A DNA stretch of 64,000 nt from Desulfotruncus arcticus DSM 17038. Its GTDB lineage: Bacteria > Bacillota > Desulfotomaculia > Desulfotomaculales > Desulfallaceae. Made by a program: the position numbers and the translations under genes. The stretch is from contig NZ_FOOX01000002.1 of NCBI RefSeq assembly GCF_900113335.1, forward strand, positions 397,635-461,634, in the 5' to 3' direction. A model generated the notes under the pieces. That model searched no databases, had not been told where the DNA came from, and worked only from the letters and a program-made list of their open reading frames with translations. Shown piece after piece: positions 10,001 to 18,801 of the stretch; the first letter of the stretch is position 1, and each line of letters opens with the position of its first letter.

Positions 10001-11168
10001 TGAAGCGGAACTGGAACGGCAAACCGTCGGCTGGCTGGTAGAGTGGAACCGGCAGCTGGTGGCCGACTGGGCGGAGGTAACGTTTGACCCGGCGGACAGT
10101 CCGGCCGTTTTCCGCGCCGCCGGTCAGGTTGACCAGCGTTACCGGGAACGGTACGGCGGCAAAACATACCCCGAGCTTTCCGACCAACTGCACGACGTGT
10201 TTCACAACACCCGCCAGGCGCTGCACGATTACGCCCCGGAAACGGTCACGGAAGCGGAAACCCACCGCTTGCTGGTGCTGTTCACCAGAGATCGGCAAAA
10301 CCCGGTGCCGCCGCACCTGCTGGTGCAGGAATTAAAAGAGCTGGCAGAGGAACAAAAACACCTGTTAAGCCAGAAGGACCGGGAGCTGTATGAACAAATC
10401 ATCCTGCACAGCGTGGGCAAGGCCATTCGCGACAAAATATACCGGGCTGAAAAATGGGTGCGTCAGATGAACGATTTGATGCAGCAGCGGGATACTTCCA
10501 GCGGCTTGCGCCTGCACCTCAAATGGGAACCCCGGGCGGCGGCCAATGAAAGAGAACTGGATACCGCGCAGCTGGTGCGACTGTTAAAAACCGATCCCCG
10601 GCAGCTGCGGGACGAACATATAGAGCAGATGATCGAGCACTTTCGCTCCCGGATCACCCGGGCCAAACTAGAAGCCGACCAACAGGACACTTTGCGCCAG
10701 TGGATTTTCCGGTTGCTGGATTACCGCCAGTGGTTCCGCTTCACCCTGTATTACGAAAAAGGCGGGCAGCCCCGCCGGGAGCTGACCGACGCCCGGTTCA
10801 ACGTGCTCAGCGGCGGTGAAAAAGCGCTGTCCATGTATATTCCGCTTTTCGCGGCGGCCAACTCCCGTTATAACGACTCCCGGCCCGGCGCTCCCCGGAT
10901 CATCTGCCTGGACGAGGCCTTTGCCGGGGTGGACGAGGAAAACATGCGGGACATGTTTGAACTGCTGACCCACCTGGGCTTCGATTACATGATGACCAGC
11001 CAGGTGCTGTGGGGCTGCTACGATACCGTGCCGGGACTGTCCATTTACGAAGTTTACCGGCCCCGGGACGTTGATTACGTTACTTTGATCCGCTATTACT
11101 GGAATGGCACCCGCCGGGTGCTGGTGGACGAGCAGCAGGAAGATAAAACGGAGGAGCAGGTCGGCTAG
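7059..11168 (+). CDS. jetC: Wadjet type II SMC-like ATPase JetC (TIGR02680)
   Basis: JetC is the SMC/MukB-like motor ATPase of Wadjet, thought to extrude DNA loops until the complex senses a small circle. Residues 34-41 (GANGSGKS) are a canonical Walker A. A very long coiled coil with many Arg/Glu/Gln/Leu runs covers roughly residues 270-1150. LSGGEKA (about 1250) is the ABC signature, and IICLDEAFAGVD (about 1283-1294) holds Walker B with the catalytic Glu and D-loop. About 1369 residues. GTG 7056 is an alternative start one codon earlier; ATG 7059 overlaps the jetB stop as TGATG. All ATPase motifs are intact, so this copy should be functional. Confidence 0.93.
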   Translation: MTERWQMNRAGIINFWYYDEAEFYLAGGRLILRGANGSGKSVTMQSFLPLVLDGDKRPWRLDPFGSKDRRIDYYLLLEPDSGHTDRTGYLYLEFYHPAQDRYLTVGIGLRARRNSPNLGFWGFVITDNRRVGRDIWLYEKDYSQGREVKIPLTRAQLEEAIGSGGQVVTEQGEYKRLVNKVLFGYEKIESFQELLDLLIQLRSPKLSKDFKPSTIYEILTGALPALQEDELRPLSEVLEDMDEINDRLNELAVHLLEAEKLHRSYNKYNEYLLYNASRSLLQQKKQRDDRKREAGERRDKTAGLAAELAEKTGDREEAGTGLERTKTEYQTLLTSEAVEKRTELNRLRTEQGDLNRNRDNCAERLRFWRDKQARAGEEQKSLTGQREELAGRQNDLLLELEDLARDVDFGYHDTYHRRWDGDIPADGSLWPAWERDIREHREKIGRAVKLAREESALKTRRVQAETEASLAREKRAAAEDQTRLEEDKLEQARREQEEKIFHWRRQLSRLSLADEDLHRVMQALALFPDRSYDNVREPVTRAYYTAREAITAERLAWQNQMRQHAEEKDRLTREWQQWRDLREPEPPRSPAREYSRHKRPGAGAPLYALCEFMPELTEEKKAALESTLQQAGLLDAWVSPEGMGVLGADEEETWLKPAPQLLRPTLADYLVPTPPKNSGLTPEIIDDVLRTVCLAGDADMPGWAGKPDEAVITGQGYFRLGALCGKAALKERAEFIGKETRQRTRLAEMAKLEALIEEEEKALAACREQLELLDETAKRLEADLQAFPDGETLQEALRGLEKARLRLDAALEEEQSKNTVLREVIKQLQEAAARLHEHMAGWNIPRTESALEQAAEQMSVYRNNLGELKSFWTEYKSVLAALTRAEKDLAEAGENAGHEEEELAGLQERLRKVQYQIEVYQQLLEELGIADIDRRLHQLEQRQKELERQIDRMDRQITEIKINLAVAEKDTAEAVRQLEQAEAELERQTVGWLVEWNRQLVADWAEVTFDPADSPAVFRAAGQVDQRYRERYGGKTYPELSDQLHDVFHNTRQALHDYAPETVTEAETHRLLVLFTRDRQNPVPPHLLVQELKELAEEQKHLLSQKDRELYEQIILHSVGKAIRDKIYRAEKWVRQMNDLMQQRDTSSGLRLHLKWEPRAAANERELDTAQLVRLLKTDPRQLRDEHIEQMIEHFRSRITRAKLEADQQDTLRQWIFRLLDYRQWFRFTLYYEKGGQPRRELTDARFNVLSGGEKALSMYIPLFAAANSRYNDSRPGAPRIICLDEAFAGVDEENMRDMFELLTHLGFDYMMTSQVLWGCYDTVPGLSIYEVYRPRDVDYVTLIRYYWNGTRRVLVDEQQEDKTEEQVG

Positions 11169-11186
11169 CAAGTGGGGGGAATTTCC

Positions 11187-12491
11187 GTGAACAGTCACCT
11201 GAAAACACACCGGGAACTAGAGGAATACTTCGACCATAGCAGTTTTCAAAAACTTTTTGGCGCAATCAGCCAAAAATACAAATCGCTGAGCCGCATAGGC
11301 GGCACAATTAAGCTTATTGGTCTTTCCCCCGAGGAATGCGACGTGCTGTCCGGTTTTTTGGGCCGGGACTGCCGGGACCGGAACGAGATTACGGTCAAAC
11401 TGCTGGAAGTCGATAACATATTGCGGCAAAGCCGCTTTGACATAACCCTGCCTGATTTTCTGTCCCTGTATTTCGGCAACAGAATTTTGTCCAACAAAGA
11501 AGCGGTTCTGCTGGAGAGCCGGAAATGGTCCGTGTTCTTCACCGGACTGCAGGAGCAGACACGTACTCCTGTAACCCGCGCCTGGCTGACCGAGCTGTCT
11601 GCCGGCCGGGGAACGGGCTACCGAACAGTACTGGCCATATACCGGCACAATGAGCGTGAAGCCGCTGAGCTGCTAAAAACCTGCGTTAACGCAATGGATC
11701 TGCTGGCGCAGCACCCGGACCGGCGACAGCGGCTGCCCGTATTTGCCGCCCGGCTGACCGGCGATCCCCACGCCCTGGATGGTGACAGGCCGCTGGGGCG
11801 GCTTTTGTTTTTCGGTCTGCATCATCTCTACCGGCTTTCCGAAACTGAATACGGAGCGGAAAGAAGAAAGATTCTTTTCAGCCGGGCCGGTTTGGAGGAA
11901 GATGACGTGTCTTCCAATGTCATCGTGGCCGGGCTGCGAGTTCGTCCCGGAGATCCCCGGGAGCCCGTGTTCACCGCCGCCACCGCTGCCGCCAGCCCTT
12001 TGCTGCTGCCGCTGCGCTTCGTGGAGCAACCTACCGCATGGCTGCCGGCAGCAGTTTATACGCTGGAGAACCCGGCCGTTTTCAGCGCTATTTTGGATTT
12101 TGCCGAGGAGGAGAGCATTGAAATGCCGTCCCTGGTCTGCACCAGCGGGCAGCCCAGTGTGGCAGCCCTTAAGCTTCTGGACCAGCTCGTTCAAGCCGGG
12201 TGTACAATCCGCTACGGCGGCGATTTTGATCCCAAAGGTCTGGAAATCGGCCAGCGCTTGGCCGAAAGGTATGGCGCCTCTTTTCAGCCCTGGTTTTTTA
12301 ACCATACCACTTATCTAAACGCGCCCCGGGGCGTCAGGCTGGCGCAAGAGCAGATCAAAAAACTTACCGGTCAACAAGCGTCATGGGACAATAAACTGAT
12401 TGAAACCATGCTGCAAACCGGCAAAGCGGTATACCAGGAAGTACTGGTGGAACAAATGATTCAAGAGTTGATCTTAGACAAAAAACCATAG
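11187..12491 (+). CDS. jetD: Wadjet type II nuclease subunit JetD (DUF2399/TIGR02679, TOPRIM)
   Basis: JetD carries the TOPRIM nuclease that cuts the DNA once JetABC has trapped a small circle. The C-terminal half has TLENPAVFSA, with the probable metal-binding Glu at residue 294, then LVCTSGQPSVAALKLLDQL, and GGDFDPKGLEIG with Asp346 and Asp348. The N-terminal half is a winged-helix/DUF2399 partner domain. GTG 11187 is preferred because GGGGGGA lies 6 bases before it; GTG 11172 would add five residues. It follows jetC after 18 bases and ends the operon. TOPRIM residues are all present, so the type II system looks complete. Confidence 0.9.
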   Translation: MNSHLKTHRELEEYFDHSSFQKLFGAISQKYKSLSRIGGTIKLIGLSPEECDVLSGFLGRDCRDRNEITVKLLEVDNILRQSRFDITLPDFLSLYFGNRILSNKEAVLLESRKWSVFFTGLQEQTRTPVTRAWLTELSAGRGTGYRTVLAIYRHNEREAAELLKTCVNAMDLLAQHPDRRQRLPVFAARLTGDPHALDGDRPLGRLLFFGLHHLYRLSETEYGAERRKILFSRAGLEEDDVSSNVIVAGLRVRPGDPREPVFTAATAAASPLLLPLRFVEQPTAWLPAAVYTLENPAVFSAILDFAEEESIEMPSLVCTSGQPSVAALKLLDQLVQAGCTIRYGGDFDPKGLEIGQRLAERYGASFQPWFFNHTTYLNAPRGVRLAQEQIKKLTGQQASWDNKLIETMLQTGKAVYQEVLVEQMIQELILDKKP

Positions 12492-12646
12492 AATCGTTTG
12501 AAATATATTCTTGACAAGTAATATACCTGGAAAGATACTTTTTCCTTGTAACCCGGTTAGTACACCGAAAATTATAAAAAGATTGTTGCAACGGATAGGG
12601 ATAATTTACTAAAATTATATCTAACTAACTGATTGGAGAGATATAT

Positions 12647-13759
12647 TTGAAAAAATTATTCCTTATTGTATTCATTTTAGCCATTACTACTTTCCCCTCA
12701 ATATGTTCAGCTTCCGTAAAAATAATACTTAACGGAAAAGAAATGAACTTTACTACACCACCTACTAACTATAACGGTCGAATGTTGGTCCCTCTTAGAG
12801 ATATTTTTGAAGCTCTTGGAGCAAATATTGAATGGAATGACTCCAGTAGAACTGTTACTGCTCAAAAGGATAGTAATCAAATAATACTTGTGGTAGGTGG
12901 ACAAGCCACTAAAAATGGAAAATCAGTTGATCTCGATGTTCCTGCAAGAATTATAAATAATAAGGTAATGGTTCCTCTTCGATTTATTTCAGAGTCATTT
13001 AATATAGATGTTGGCTGGGATAATAATACCCAAACTATCTCGTTACTCACAGAACGGGTTCCTGATAGTAAAGACAACATTGCGCCAACTAATAATAGTA
13101 ATCAAGAGAACACCTTATCACAACAAAAACCTTCTGGGAAAATATATACACTAACAAATGAAGATTTTCGTAAAATAAAAAATAACTCGCCTCCAAGTAA
13201 AATGGATTACGATAGTTTTACTTTCAAAGATGGTGAAAAGGAAATCTGTATATATTTTCCTAAAAAAAGCTTACCGGCTAACCCAAACCCAATAAGTCCT
13301 TGGAGTAACCCCGATACTCTTCGTACTATAGGGATTAATGATCATGTCACTGCTATATTAATTTCTTCCCACCTACATCTTGACCCTGAAGTCCTCCTTA
13401 AAGCGAAGCAAGGTTCTACATGGGAGGAAGCAATTAAAAAGCTACGACCAGATGCTATGACCGAACAAGATTTTATTAGAATGGAAGAGGATCTCAAAAC
13501 TCCAAATCAGCAAGAAGTCGCTGAATATAGAGAACATCTCCAAGAGCTTATAACAAAATACCCAGAAGTTTACCAGGAAATAAAGGTTAGATATGAAAAA
13601 TTAAAGGGCGAGAAGGATCACCCATTACTATATGAGTCTATATTTAGATGGCATGTGGAAGATGGCTTGGATCTAGAGACAATGTTTGACGCACTAGCAA
13701 GTGGCGGACAAAAGAATCTGTTAAACTATGTTTATATTCAAACTCAGCGAAATAAATAA
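12647..13759 (+). CDS. Exported copper amine oxidase N-terminal domain protein
   Basis: 370 residues starting at TTG 12647 behind GGAGAG. An N-terminal signal peptide (LFLIVFILAITTFPSICSAS) is followed by a copper amine oxidase N-terminal-like domain (PF07833 type) at about residues 25-130, with the usual paired motifs RMLVPLRDIFEALGANIEW and VMVPLRFISESF. In Clostridia this domain acts as a cell-surface module and has no oxidase activity by itself. The remaining 240 residues, including MDYDSFTFKDGEKEICIYFP, match nothing I recognise. AT-rich and unlike the Wadjet genes before it, so it is a separate transcription unit, ended by the terminator at 13834. Confidence 0.75.
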   Translation: MKKLFLIVFILAITTFPSICSASVKIILNGKEMNFTTPPTNYNGRMLVPLRDIFEALGANIEWNDSSRTVTAQKDSNQIILVVGGQATKNGKSVDLDVPARIINNKVMVPLRFISESFNIDVGWDNNTQTISLLTERVPDSKDNIAPTNNSNQENTLSQQKPSGKIYTLTNEDFRKIKNNSPPSKMDYDSFTFKDGEKEICIYFPKKSLPANPNPISPWSNPDTLRTIGINDHVTAILISSHLHLDPEVLLKAKQGSTWEEAIKKLRPDAMTEQDFIRMEEDLKTPNQQEVAEYREHLQELITKYPEVYQEIKVRYEKLKGEKDHPLLYESIFRWHVEDGLDLETMFDALASGGQKNLLNYVYIQTQRNK

Positions 13760-13833
13760 TCTCAGTTTTATATAATCTATGGAAATTAATCTAAGGCACT
13801 GTCCTTCCTTTATCAATTCAGTACCCGTACATC

Positions 13834-13864
13834 AGAGACTTGTCACAAGGCAAGTCTCTTTTTA
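13834..13864 (+). terminator. Rho-independent terminator after the CuAO-domain gene
   Basis: AGAGACTTG (13834-13842) pairs perfectly with CAAGTCTCT (13851-13859) around an 8-base loop, followed by a T-run. Confidence 0.85.
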
Positions 13865-13911
13865 GTAGGTGAATAATTAGGGCTTGCTGCACCAGTCCAA
13901 TTTTCAATTAG

Positions 13912-14368
13912 GATAAATTACAGGAGCTTACCGATTATCGCTCGTACCTTGATTTTGATATTATCATTACCGATAAACAGGGGAACAAAACCTATTTCTC
14001 CAAAGTGTCCCGTACCGAGTCGACGGGGGTGCCAGGCGCCCTTTTACGTGGCGATATTGGCTTCCTTTTACCGGGTCTACCATCTTTATCGCAAAAAAGA
14101 TATCCTGCGCCTGGTGGTTTTTGACGAAGCCCTTAACCGGATGGATGCCGACAATGTTGAGGAATGCATGCGCTTTATTCAAATATTGAGTTTTCAGGTG
14201 CAGATCGTCGATCCGGCCGGCAAAACCAAGCTGGTGGTGCCTTTTGTCAATACCAATATTATCGTAATGCGGGAAGGCTCCAACAGTTTTGTGGAGCACG
14301 TTACCTGCAAGGAGATCGAGCAATGGGTGGAACATGAACAACACCGGGCCTTGACAGCCAGCCGCTAG
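13912..14368 (+). pseudogene. Relic of type I Wadjet JetC, C-terminal ATPase end
   Basis: The first frame (13912 to about 14030) reads ELTDYRSYLDFDIIITD and YFSKVSRTES, the sequence just before the ABC signature of type I JetC (COG4913-like). After a frameshift at about 14030-14040 the frame ending at 14368 continues with APFYVAILASFYRVYHLYRK, LRLVVFDEALNRMD (Walker B and D-loop) and FVEHVTCKEIEQW, the C-terminal tail. The SGGE signature itself is destroyed. No Walker A half, coiled coil, jetA, jetB or jetD of this type is nearby. This differs from both intact JetC proteins in the window, so it is the remains of a third Wadjet system. Confidence 0.75.
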
Positions 14369-14524
14369 CGAAGACGGGCCCGGATAAGCTCACGACGTTA
14401 TTGTGGGTCTATTACGTTAAAAACCATACTCACCCCCTAACGAAAAAAGGGACGCCTTTGGTCGAGCGTCCCTATCAAAACCAGGCTCGAAGCAAATTCA
14501 AATATCAGGAAATCGATAAAATGA

Positions 14525-14617
14525 AAAAGTCTGTGCACAAAGCTAGTTCAACCAGACAGCATCATCGCCGATATCGATATCGTGAAAAACACGCACTGGG
14601 TGGTGCAAATAAGGTAG
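14525..14617 (+). pseudogene. Possible IS110-type transposase N-terminal fragment
   Basis: In one frame IIADIDIVKNTHWVVQIR resembles the first beta-strand and DEDD-type Asp region of IS110 transposases (usually GIDVxKxxH). The frame has no start, closes at 14615 and nothing follows. The call is weak. A hairpin AGGGACGC/GCGTCCCT lies upstream at about 14448-14474 without a T-run. Confidence 0.25.
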
Positions 14618-14686
14618 TAAAACGAGGCTATTGGCAAAGTCTTTCCAGTTAAAAATATACCAGAAGGCTTTAAAACCTTGTCCGGG

Positions 14687-14815
14687 TCATGAAAACGCAG
14701 CAGGGAGGGCTTGGTGCGGTGCCACCAAAATCAATATAATCAATAAGTTCTCGTTGTCAAAACCAAGTGTGTTATAATAGCTCATGGGAAAGAGATCCAG
14801 TTGAATGTTGGCCAT
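14687..14815 (-). CDS. Possible 42-residue small protein
   Basis: A minus-strand frame starts at ATG 14815 behind GAGGTG (nine bases) and reads MANIQLDLFPMSYYNTLGF, then a hydrophobic LLIILILV segment. No family is recognised. It lies between the IS110-like fragment and the left end of the decayed IS, so it may be a gene fragment. Confidence 0.22.
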   Translation of the reverse strand: MANIQLDLFPMSYYNTLGFDNENLLIILILVAPHQALPAAFS

Positions 14816-14960
14816 AAGTATACACCTCGCTTGGTTTTTGGGTGCTTTTATCGCTATTAATACTTAATTGGAAATGACGGTGTTTTTCCTATTTATGGCT
14901 AGATTATTTCTCTAATCTAAACTTTACGAACAGGATCTATAATTATATAAATTACAGTAG

Positions 14961-15786
14961 TTATGCAGTTTCAGGATAATACTCCCAACTCCATAACTTA
15001 AAATCTAAAGAATTTGGCCACAATTTATCAATCAAACTTGCAAAACGCTCGGTTGCCGTGTCAAAATAAACATGGATCTGCTGGTTACAGCAGCTGATCC
15101 GACAACCGGCGTTGAAAAAGTACCCAACAATCATTTTGCACAGGGAGAGGGCTTGTTCAGCGCCGCAAACCCAGGCAGCGTAACAAAGAGGGGTTTTTGC
15201 TGTGAACAAGAGCTCCACATGTGCGAAATGAGCCGACTCAGACTGGGTGTAACAAGATATTAAACCAAGATTTTGTTTAACTGCTCGGTAAAAAACTTCT
15301 ATTCTCCACCGTCTGTTATATGCTTTCGCCGCATCTTTGGGTGCATCAACGCGGTTACTGATAAGAAGATACGGTATCCTTAAAAGTTGCCGGAACTTCT
15401 TCTTCCGGTAAAATGATGCTCGTTTCTGATGCCTGTTTATTATAAGTTGCTGCAATAACTGCAATAGGTACTAAAATTTGCCGGGTTATAGGTTTTCACT
15501 TACGGGTAAAGGTTTCAAAAGACAGCTTGATGTAAATATCCGGGATACTAATTACCGATCCATTCACCAATGCTCGAAGCATGGGATACACTTCTTGAAG
15601 CAACTGTTTTGGATTCAGCTTGACATAAATTTCTTTCCGTTGCCCGTAGTCGTAGATTTTCCGAAATAAGACCGTGTTTCTTTTGGCTTTGGTAACCCAA
15701 TCAAAGTTTTTATCCATGAACCAGCGCAGGAACTTCTTACACAAGAACCAGCGATCCATAGCAACCCAAAGCCTGTTTCAGAAAAG
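14961..15786 (-). pseudogene. IS4-like DDE transposase, broken
   Basis: The minus strand reads VAMDRWFLCKKFLRWF and DWVTKAKRNTVLFRK (15496-15770 region), where the Asp of MDRWF is a likely first catalytic Asp. After a stop at 15496-15498 the frame resumes, shifts near 15460, and ends with YNRRWRIEVFYRAVKQNLGL, the conserved catalytic Glu region of IS4-type transposases, then a tail to 14961. The N-terminal part before the first Asp is absent. It lies inside terminal inverted repeats and cannot encode an active enzyme. Confidence 0.75.
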
Positions 15787-15952
15787 TCAAGTGTTTTTGG
15801 AAACTATTGGTGCTATTTTATAAATATTTTTATGTAGTTGTGTATCTGGAATCAATTTACATCAACTGCATAGCTCCTGTAAATTAAAATTGAGATTAAG
15901 TGATTAATCTAAGGTATTTAACAATTTATTGAGATAGGAGGTCGTTGCCAAA

Positions 15953-16108
15953 ATGTCTTTAACGTTAATTGCACAAATACTTAGCCTAATTATTGTGTTG
16001 GGAATAATATTTGGAATTAACATCTTAGTTCGTTCATTTAAGAATATAAATACTAGATTATTAACTATAGAAAATAAAATTAAACATATGCCAATTGACA
16101 AAGAATGA
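15953..16108 (+). CDS. Small single-pass membrane protein (51 residues)
   Basis: ATG 15953 follows AGGAGGT after 10 bases. The product begins MSLTLIAQILSLIIVLGIIF, one clear membrane helix, followed by a short basic and polar tail (RSFKNINTRLLTIENKIKHM). Such proteins are often annotated as hypothetical in Clostridia and may be regulatory or holin-like. It lies inside the inverted repeats of the decayed IS on the opposite strand to the transposase, so it is either cargo or later insertion. The good ribosome binding site supports a real gene. Confidence 0.5.
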   Translation: MSLTLIAQILSLIIVLGIIFGINILVRSFKNINTRLLTIENKIKHMPIDKE

Positions 16109-16262
16109 GATTGTCCCGCTAAAATAAACACACCAAACGGCAAGTTTTCTCATGATTGCAGAGTAAGAGTCTTTTCGAAAAGTTTAAAACTTTATTTGAC
16201 GACCATAAATAGGAAATGTACCGTCACTTGCCGAATTAAGGGGAATGTAAAATTTACGTGTA

Positions 16263-16818
16263 GTGCGTCCGGGCAAGGCCGCTGATTCTAGTGGGTCCCA
16301 CCAGGGTAAAGCCTAACCAGTAGCCCTGTAGCTAGTTCTTGGAGGCTTACAAGTAACTGTAAGTTTTAAGCGTAGGACGGCAAAATAACGGGCCGAAAGC
16401 GAAAGCTGATTACACGCACAGAAGGCAACATCAGTATGGGCGTTTTGGTGAGTCTCTACTTCTAAGAGCTTGGCGCGTTAAACAACGAGAATTAGTGGTA
16501 ACCCGGGAGAGACCCTGTCCTTCCTTGGCAACGGGTATGCCCTACAAGCGATAACCAAGTAAGGAAGGCAAATGAGGGACAGGGAGTCGGATGACTAAAT
16601 AATATCTATGAAACAGCGTAACGGCTGTAGAGAGAAGGCAGTCACACAAGGAGACCTTTGCAAAGGACACAATTACCACACACAGAGGTGGAAGATAATT
16701 GGAAACAAAACTTGCAAGGATAGTGCAAGTAGCAAAAGAACGTCCCAAGGAACAATTTACAAGTCTAGCCCATTTAATAAATGTGGGAATTTTACTACTT
16801 AGCTCCTGTTTCTATTAA
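16263..16818 (+). mobile_element. Truncated group II intron, 5' ribozyme part plus ORF start
   Basis: The segment starts with GTGCG, the group II intron 5' consensus. Downstream GGCCGAAAGCGAAAGCTGA (about 16391-16410) matches the conserved domain I region of bacterial introns. The reading frame from TTG 16699 to 16818 gives ETKLARIVQVAKERPKEQF, the usual N terminus of the intron-encoded reverse transcriptase/maturase, and then diverges to a stop. No RT motifs, maturase domain or domain V/VI follow, so the 3' part is deleted. It directly abuts the right inverted repeat of the decayed IS. Confidence 0.78.
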
Positions 16819-17009
16819 CTAATGATCTTTCTTGACTGCATCTAATATTTTTCTTATTAATTTCCAATACCTGGTGCGTAACGCGTGAGGATTGCTACAT
16901 AACTCGCAAGGATACTTGCTTGCATCGTCAATTTTTGGGTATAAAAAATCAGCTCCATAACTTGGAACTGATCGGAGATGTAAAAATCAATATGATAATT
17001 TTCATGGAA

Positions 17010-18041
17010 CTAAATCCTTAGCTTCCAGGGAATATAAATCAAGAATTGCACACCCGGATAGTTTTCAGGTTCCATTAAATACATCTGTCCGTTGTAGTGA
17101 TCCACAATCTGTTTGATAATGAACAAACCCAGGCCACTGTGACAGTTTGTATCTTTGGTGGTATATCCGGCGGTAAACATTTGATTCCGTAAACCTTTCG
17201 GAATGGAAGCACCGGTATTGGACACCCTTAATTGCATGCCCATCTTATTGCTGTTAATTACCAGGTCTACCCTGGGAGAGTGGCTTGATATTGCCGCTTC
17301 CAGAGCATTATCCAGCAAGTTGCCGGTTAGTCGGGTCAAATCTTCCGGCGGAAGCGGCAGAACGCCATTTTTTATATTGACTTGCCAATTAAAATCAATA
17401 CCGCGTAACTTAGCTTCTTCTCGCTTTACGCTGAGGAGAGCGCCTAATTCCGGTGGGTTCATACTGATTAAATCTGCAATCTGACAGACGCTATTATTTA
17501 AGGTCTCAATGTAGCCTTCAGCTTGTTTATACTGCTTTGCATTCAAGTACCCGTAAACTGCCGTAAGGTGATTATAAAAATCGTGACGCTGAACTTGCAT
17601 TTTAAGATTCAAGTTGTGCATCTCTATATTATGAAGCAACTTTGTTTCCAACCTGGCTTCCCGCTCCGCCAGTTTTAATGAATAGCCGGCCACAAATACG
17701 GTAGCAAGAGCAGAGGTAATAATAACAATACTACTGGTTGTCACCATGGTTGCGAGGGTAAAACTGGGATATACGTCCGCGGCATAAATATAAAAGCTGA
17801 TGTTAAGCAACACCAACATCAAGGCTTGCACCAGGCATATGATAAAAAGGTAGCTCCGGCCAATTAAGCGCTTGTTTGAATCCTTGCCTAACATAATCAT
17901 ATTTTCAAGTAATGGGAGCCGCCATTCACGCCTGGCAGCTACGCAAGTCACAGCGGCCAATAAAACCAGGTGCGGCAAGGTGAATACTATCCGCAGCAGG
18001 GGATCGGGGATAATGTCCTCCAGTTTTGGTACGAGGTCCAT
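17010..18041 (-). CDS. GHKL-type sensor histidine kinase (AgrC/SpoB-like)
   Basis: 343 residues. Three likely membrane helices lie in the first 125 residues (LVLLAAVTCVAA, YLFIICLVQALMLVLLN, IVIITSALATVFVAGYSL), with little extracellular sequence. The phosphoacceptor box QVQRHDFYNHLTAVYGY is followed by the HATPase_c domain with N-box LTGNLLDNALEAA and G-box GLGLFIIKQIVD. It is the partner of the LytTR regulator whose gene ends 19 bases upstream, and both are transcribed leftward. These pairs sense small ligands or peptides at the membrane. No AgrD-like peptide gene or AgrB protease is visible beside it, so the signal is unknown. Confidence 0.85.
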   Translation of the reverse strand: MDLVPKLEDIIPDPLLRIVFTLPHLVLLAAVTCVAARREWRLPLLENMIMLGKDSNKRLIGRSYLFIICLVQALMLVLLNISFYIYAADVYPSFTLATMVTTSSIVIITSALATVFVAGYSLKLAEREARLETKLLHNIEMHNLNLKMQVQRHDFYNHLTAVYGYLNAKQYKQAEGYIETLNNSVCQIADLISMNPPELGALLSVKREEAKLRGIDFNWQVNIKNGVLPLPPEDLTRLTGNLLDNALEAAISSHSPRVDLVINSNKMGMQLRVSNTGASIPKGLRNQMFTAGYTTKDTNCHSGLGLFIIKQIVDHYNGQMYLMEPENYPGVQFLIYIPWKLRI

Positions 18042-18060
18042 ATTTACTTTCCCTTCAACA

Positions 18061-18801
18061 TTATGATTCCAGCAGCCCCAACAGGGTATTTACCCGGTCC
18101 CGGCTAAGTAAAGCTTTACCTGTGTTGTTCTTAAACTTCACCTCATAGTAAGAAGAGCCTTGGAGATTGATCACCCGCTCAACCTGCTCGATATTGATGA
18201 TATAGGACTTGTGTGAGCGAAAAAATTTTGTGCCCAGCCGCTGTTCAAAATTCTGCAAGGTTTCCCTGGTTGTAAACTGTCCATTAATATAATGAACAAG
18301 GGTATGGCGTCCCTGCTTTTCCAAATAATAGATGTCATTGAGTTTTAAAAACACTCGTTCATAACTCGAATTTATGGCTATCCTAGCTTTTTTTAGGCCG
18401 GAAGCGTACTTGGTTAGGAGCTTTTCCGGTGCTTGTACAGCCTTTTGAATGCGGCGGACGGTGTTTTTTACCCGGTCTTTATCAATAGGCTTTAAAATGT
18501 AATCGTAGGCGTAAAGCTGATAAGCTTCCAGTGAATATTCTTGATGAGCTGTGATAAAGACAATATATAAATCTGGTTTCAGTTTTTGTATTTTTTCAGC
18601 CAGTTCGATACCTTTCATGTCGGGTAGCTCAATATCCAGTAAGGCCAGATCCGGATCTCGCTCTTTAACAAGCCTGAGGGTATCTACTGCATTTTCTGCT
18701 GTCCCAACTAATTGAATATCATCTAATTCGCTTAGAATCGAGTGGAGCAATAGCAACACTCCCGCTTCGTCGTCAGTTGCTATGACTTTAACCGGTATCA
18801 C
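18061..18801 (-). CDS. LytTR family response regulator
   Basis: 246 residues starting at GTG 18801 behind GGGAGG. The N-terminal receiver domain has the phosphorylated Asp in LALLDIELPDMKG and the conserved Lys in YDYILKPIDKDRV. The C-terminal LytTR DNA-binding domain runs from about residue 145, with INSSYERVFLKLNDIYYLE and FRSHKSYIINIEQVERV. LytTR regulators bind paired direct repeats and act with GHKL kinases, as encoded here by the next gene. Targets cannot be read from the window. The two genes form one leftward operon. Confidence 0.9.
   Translation of the reverse strand: MIPVKVIATDDEAGVLLLLHSILSELDDIQLVGTAENAVDTLRLVKERDPDLALLDIELPDMKGIELAEKIQKLKPDLYIVFITAHQEYSLEAYQLYAYDYILKPIDKDRVKNTVRRIQKAVQAPEKLLTKYASGLKKARIAINSSYERVFLKLNDIYYLEKQGRHTLVHYINGQFTTRETLQNFEQRLGTKFFRSHKSYIINIEQVERVINLQGSSYYEVKFKNNTGKALLSRDRVNTLLGLLES

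Larger units (their letters stand above)
14863..16240 (-). mobile_element. Decayed insertion sequence with about 37-bp terminal inverted repeats
   Basis: The left end (14863-14898) and the reverse complement of the right end (16203-16240) both read CTTAATT, then TGACGGT, then TTCCTATTTATGG inward, with a few mismatches. They bound about 1.38 kb holding a broken transposase. The transposase half towards the right end is missing and replaced by AT-rich DNA with a small membrane-protein ORF at 15953, so the element has an internal replacement or deletion. No clear target duplication is visible. Confidence 0.65.

Noticed and set aside
9021..10316. 431-codon open frame on the minus strand inside jetC, and similar long antisense frames across 4.4-12.3 kb
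   Set aside because: They mirror a GC-rich gene with strong codon bias, give Phe/Gln/Leu-rich products without domains, and lack ribosome binding sites.
13919..16810. Recurring AGCTCCTGT at about 13921 (inverted), 15870 and 16801
   Set aside because: Only nine to eleven shared bases with no consistent flanks; likely chance or an unresolvable repeat remnant.
17010..18801. Agr-type peptide quorum-sensing cluster
   Set aside because: Only the kinase and LytTR regulator are present; no AgrB-like protease or AgrD-like peptide gene is visible on either side.
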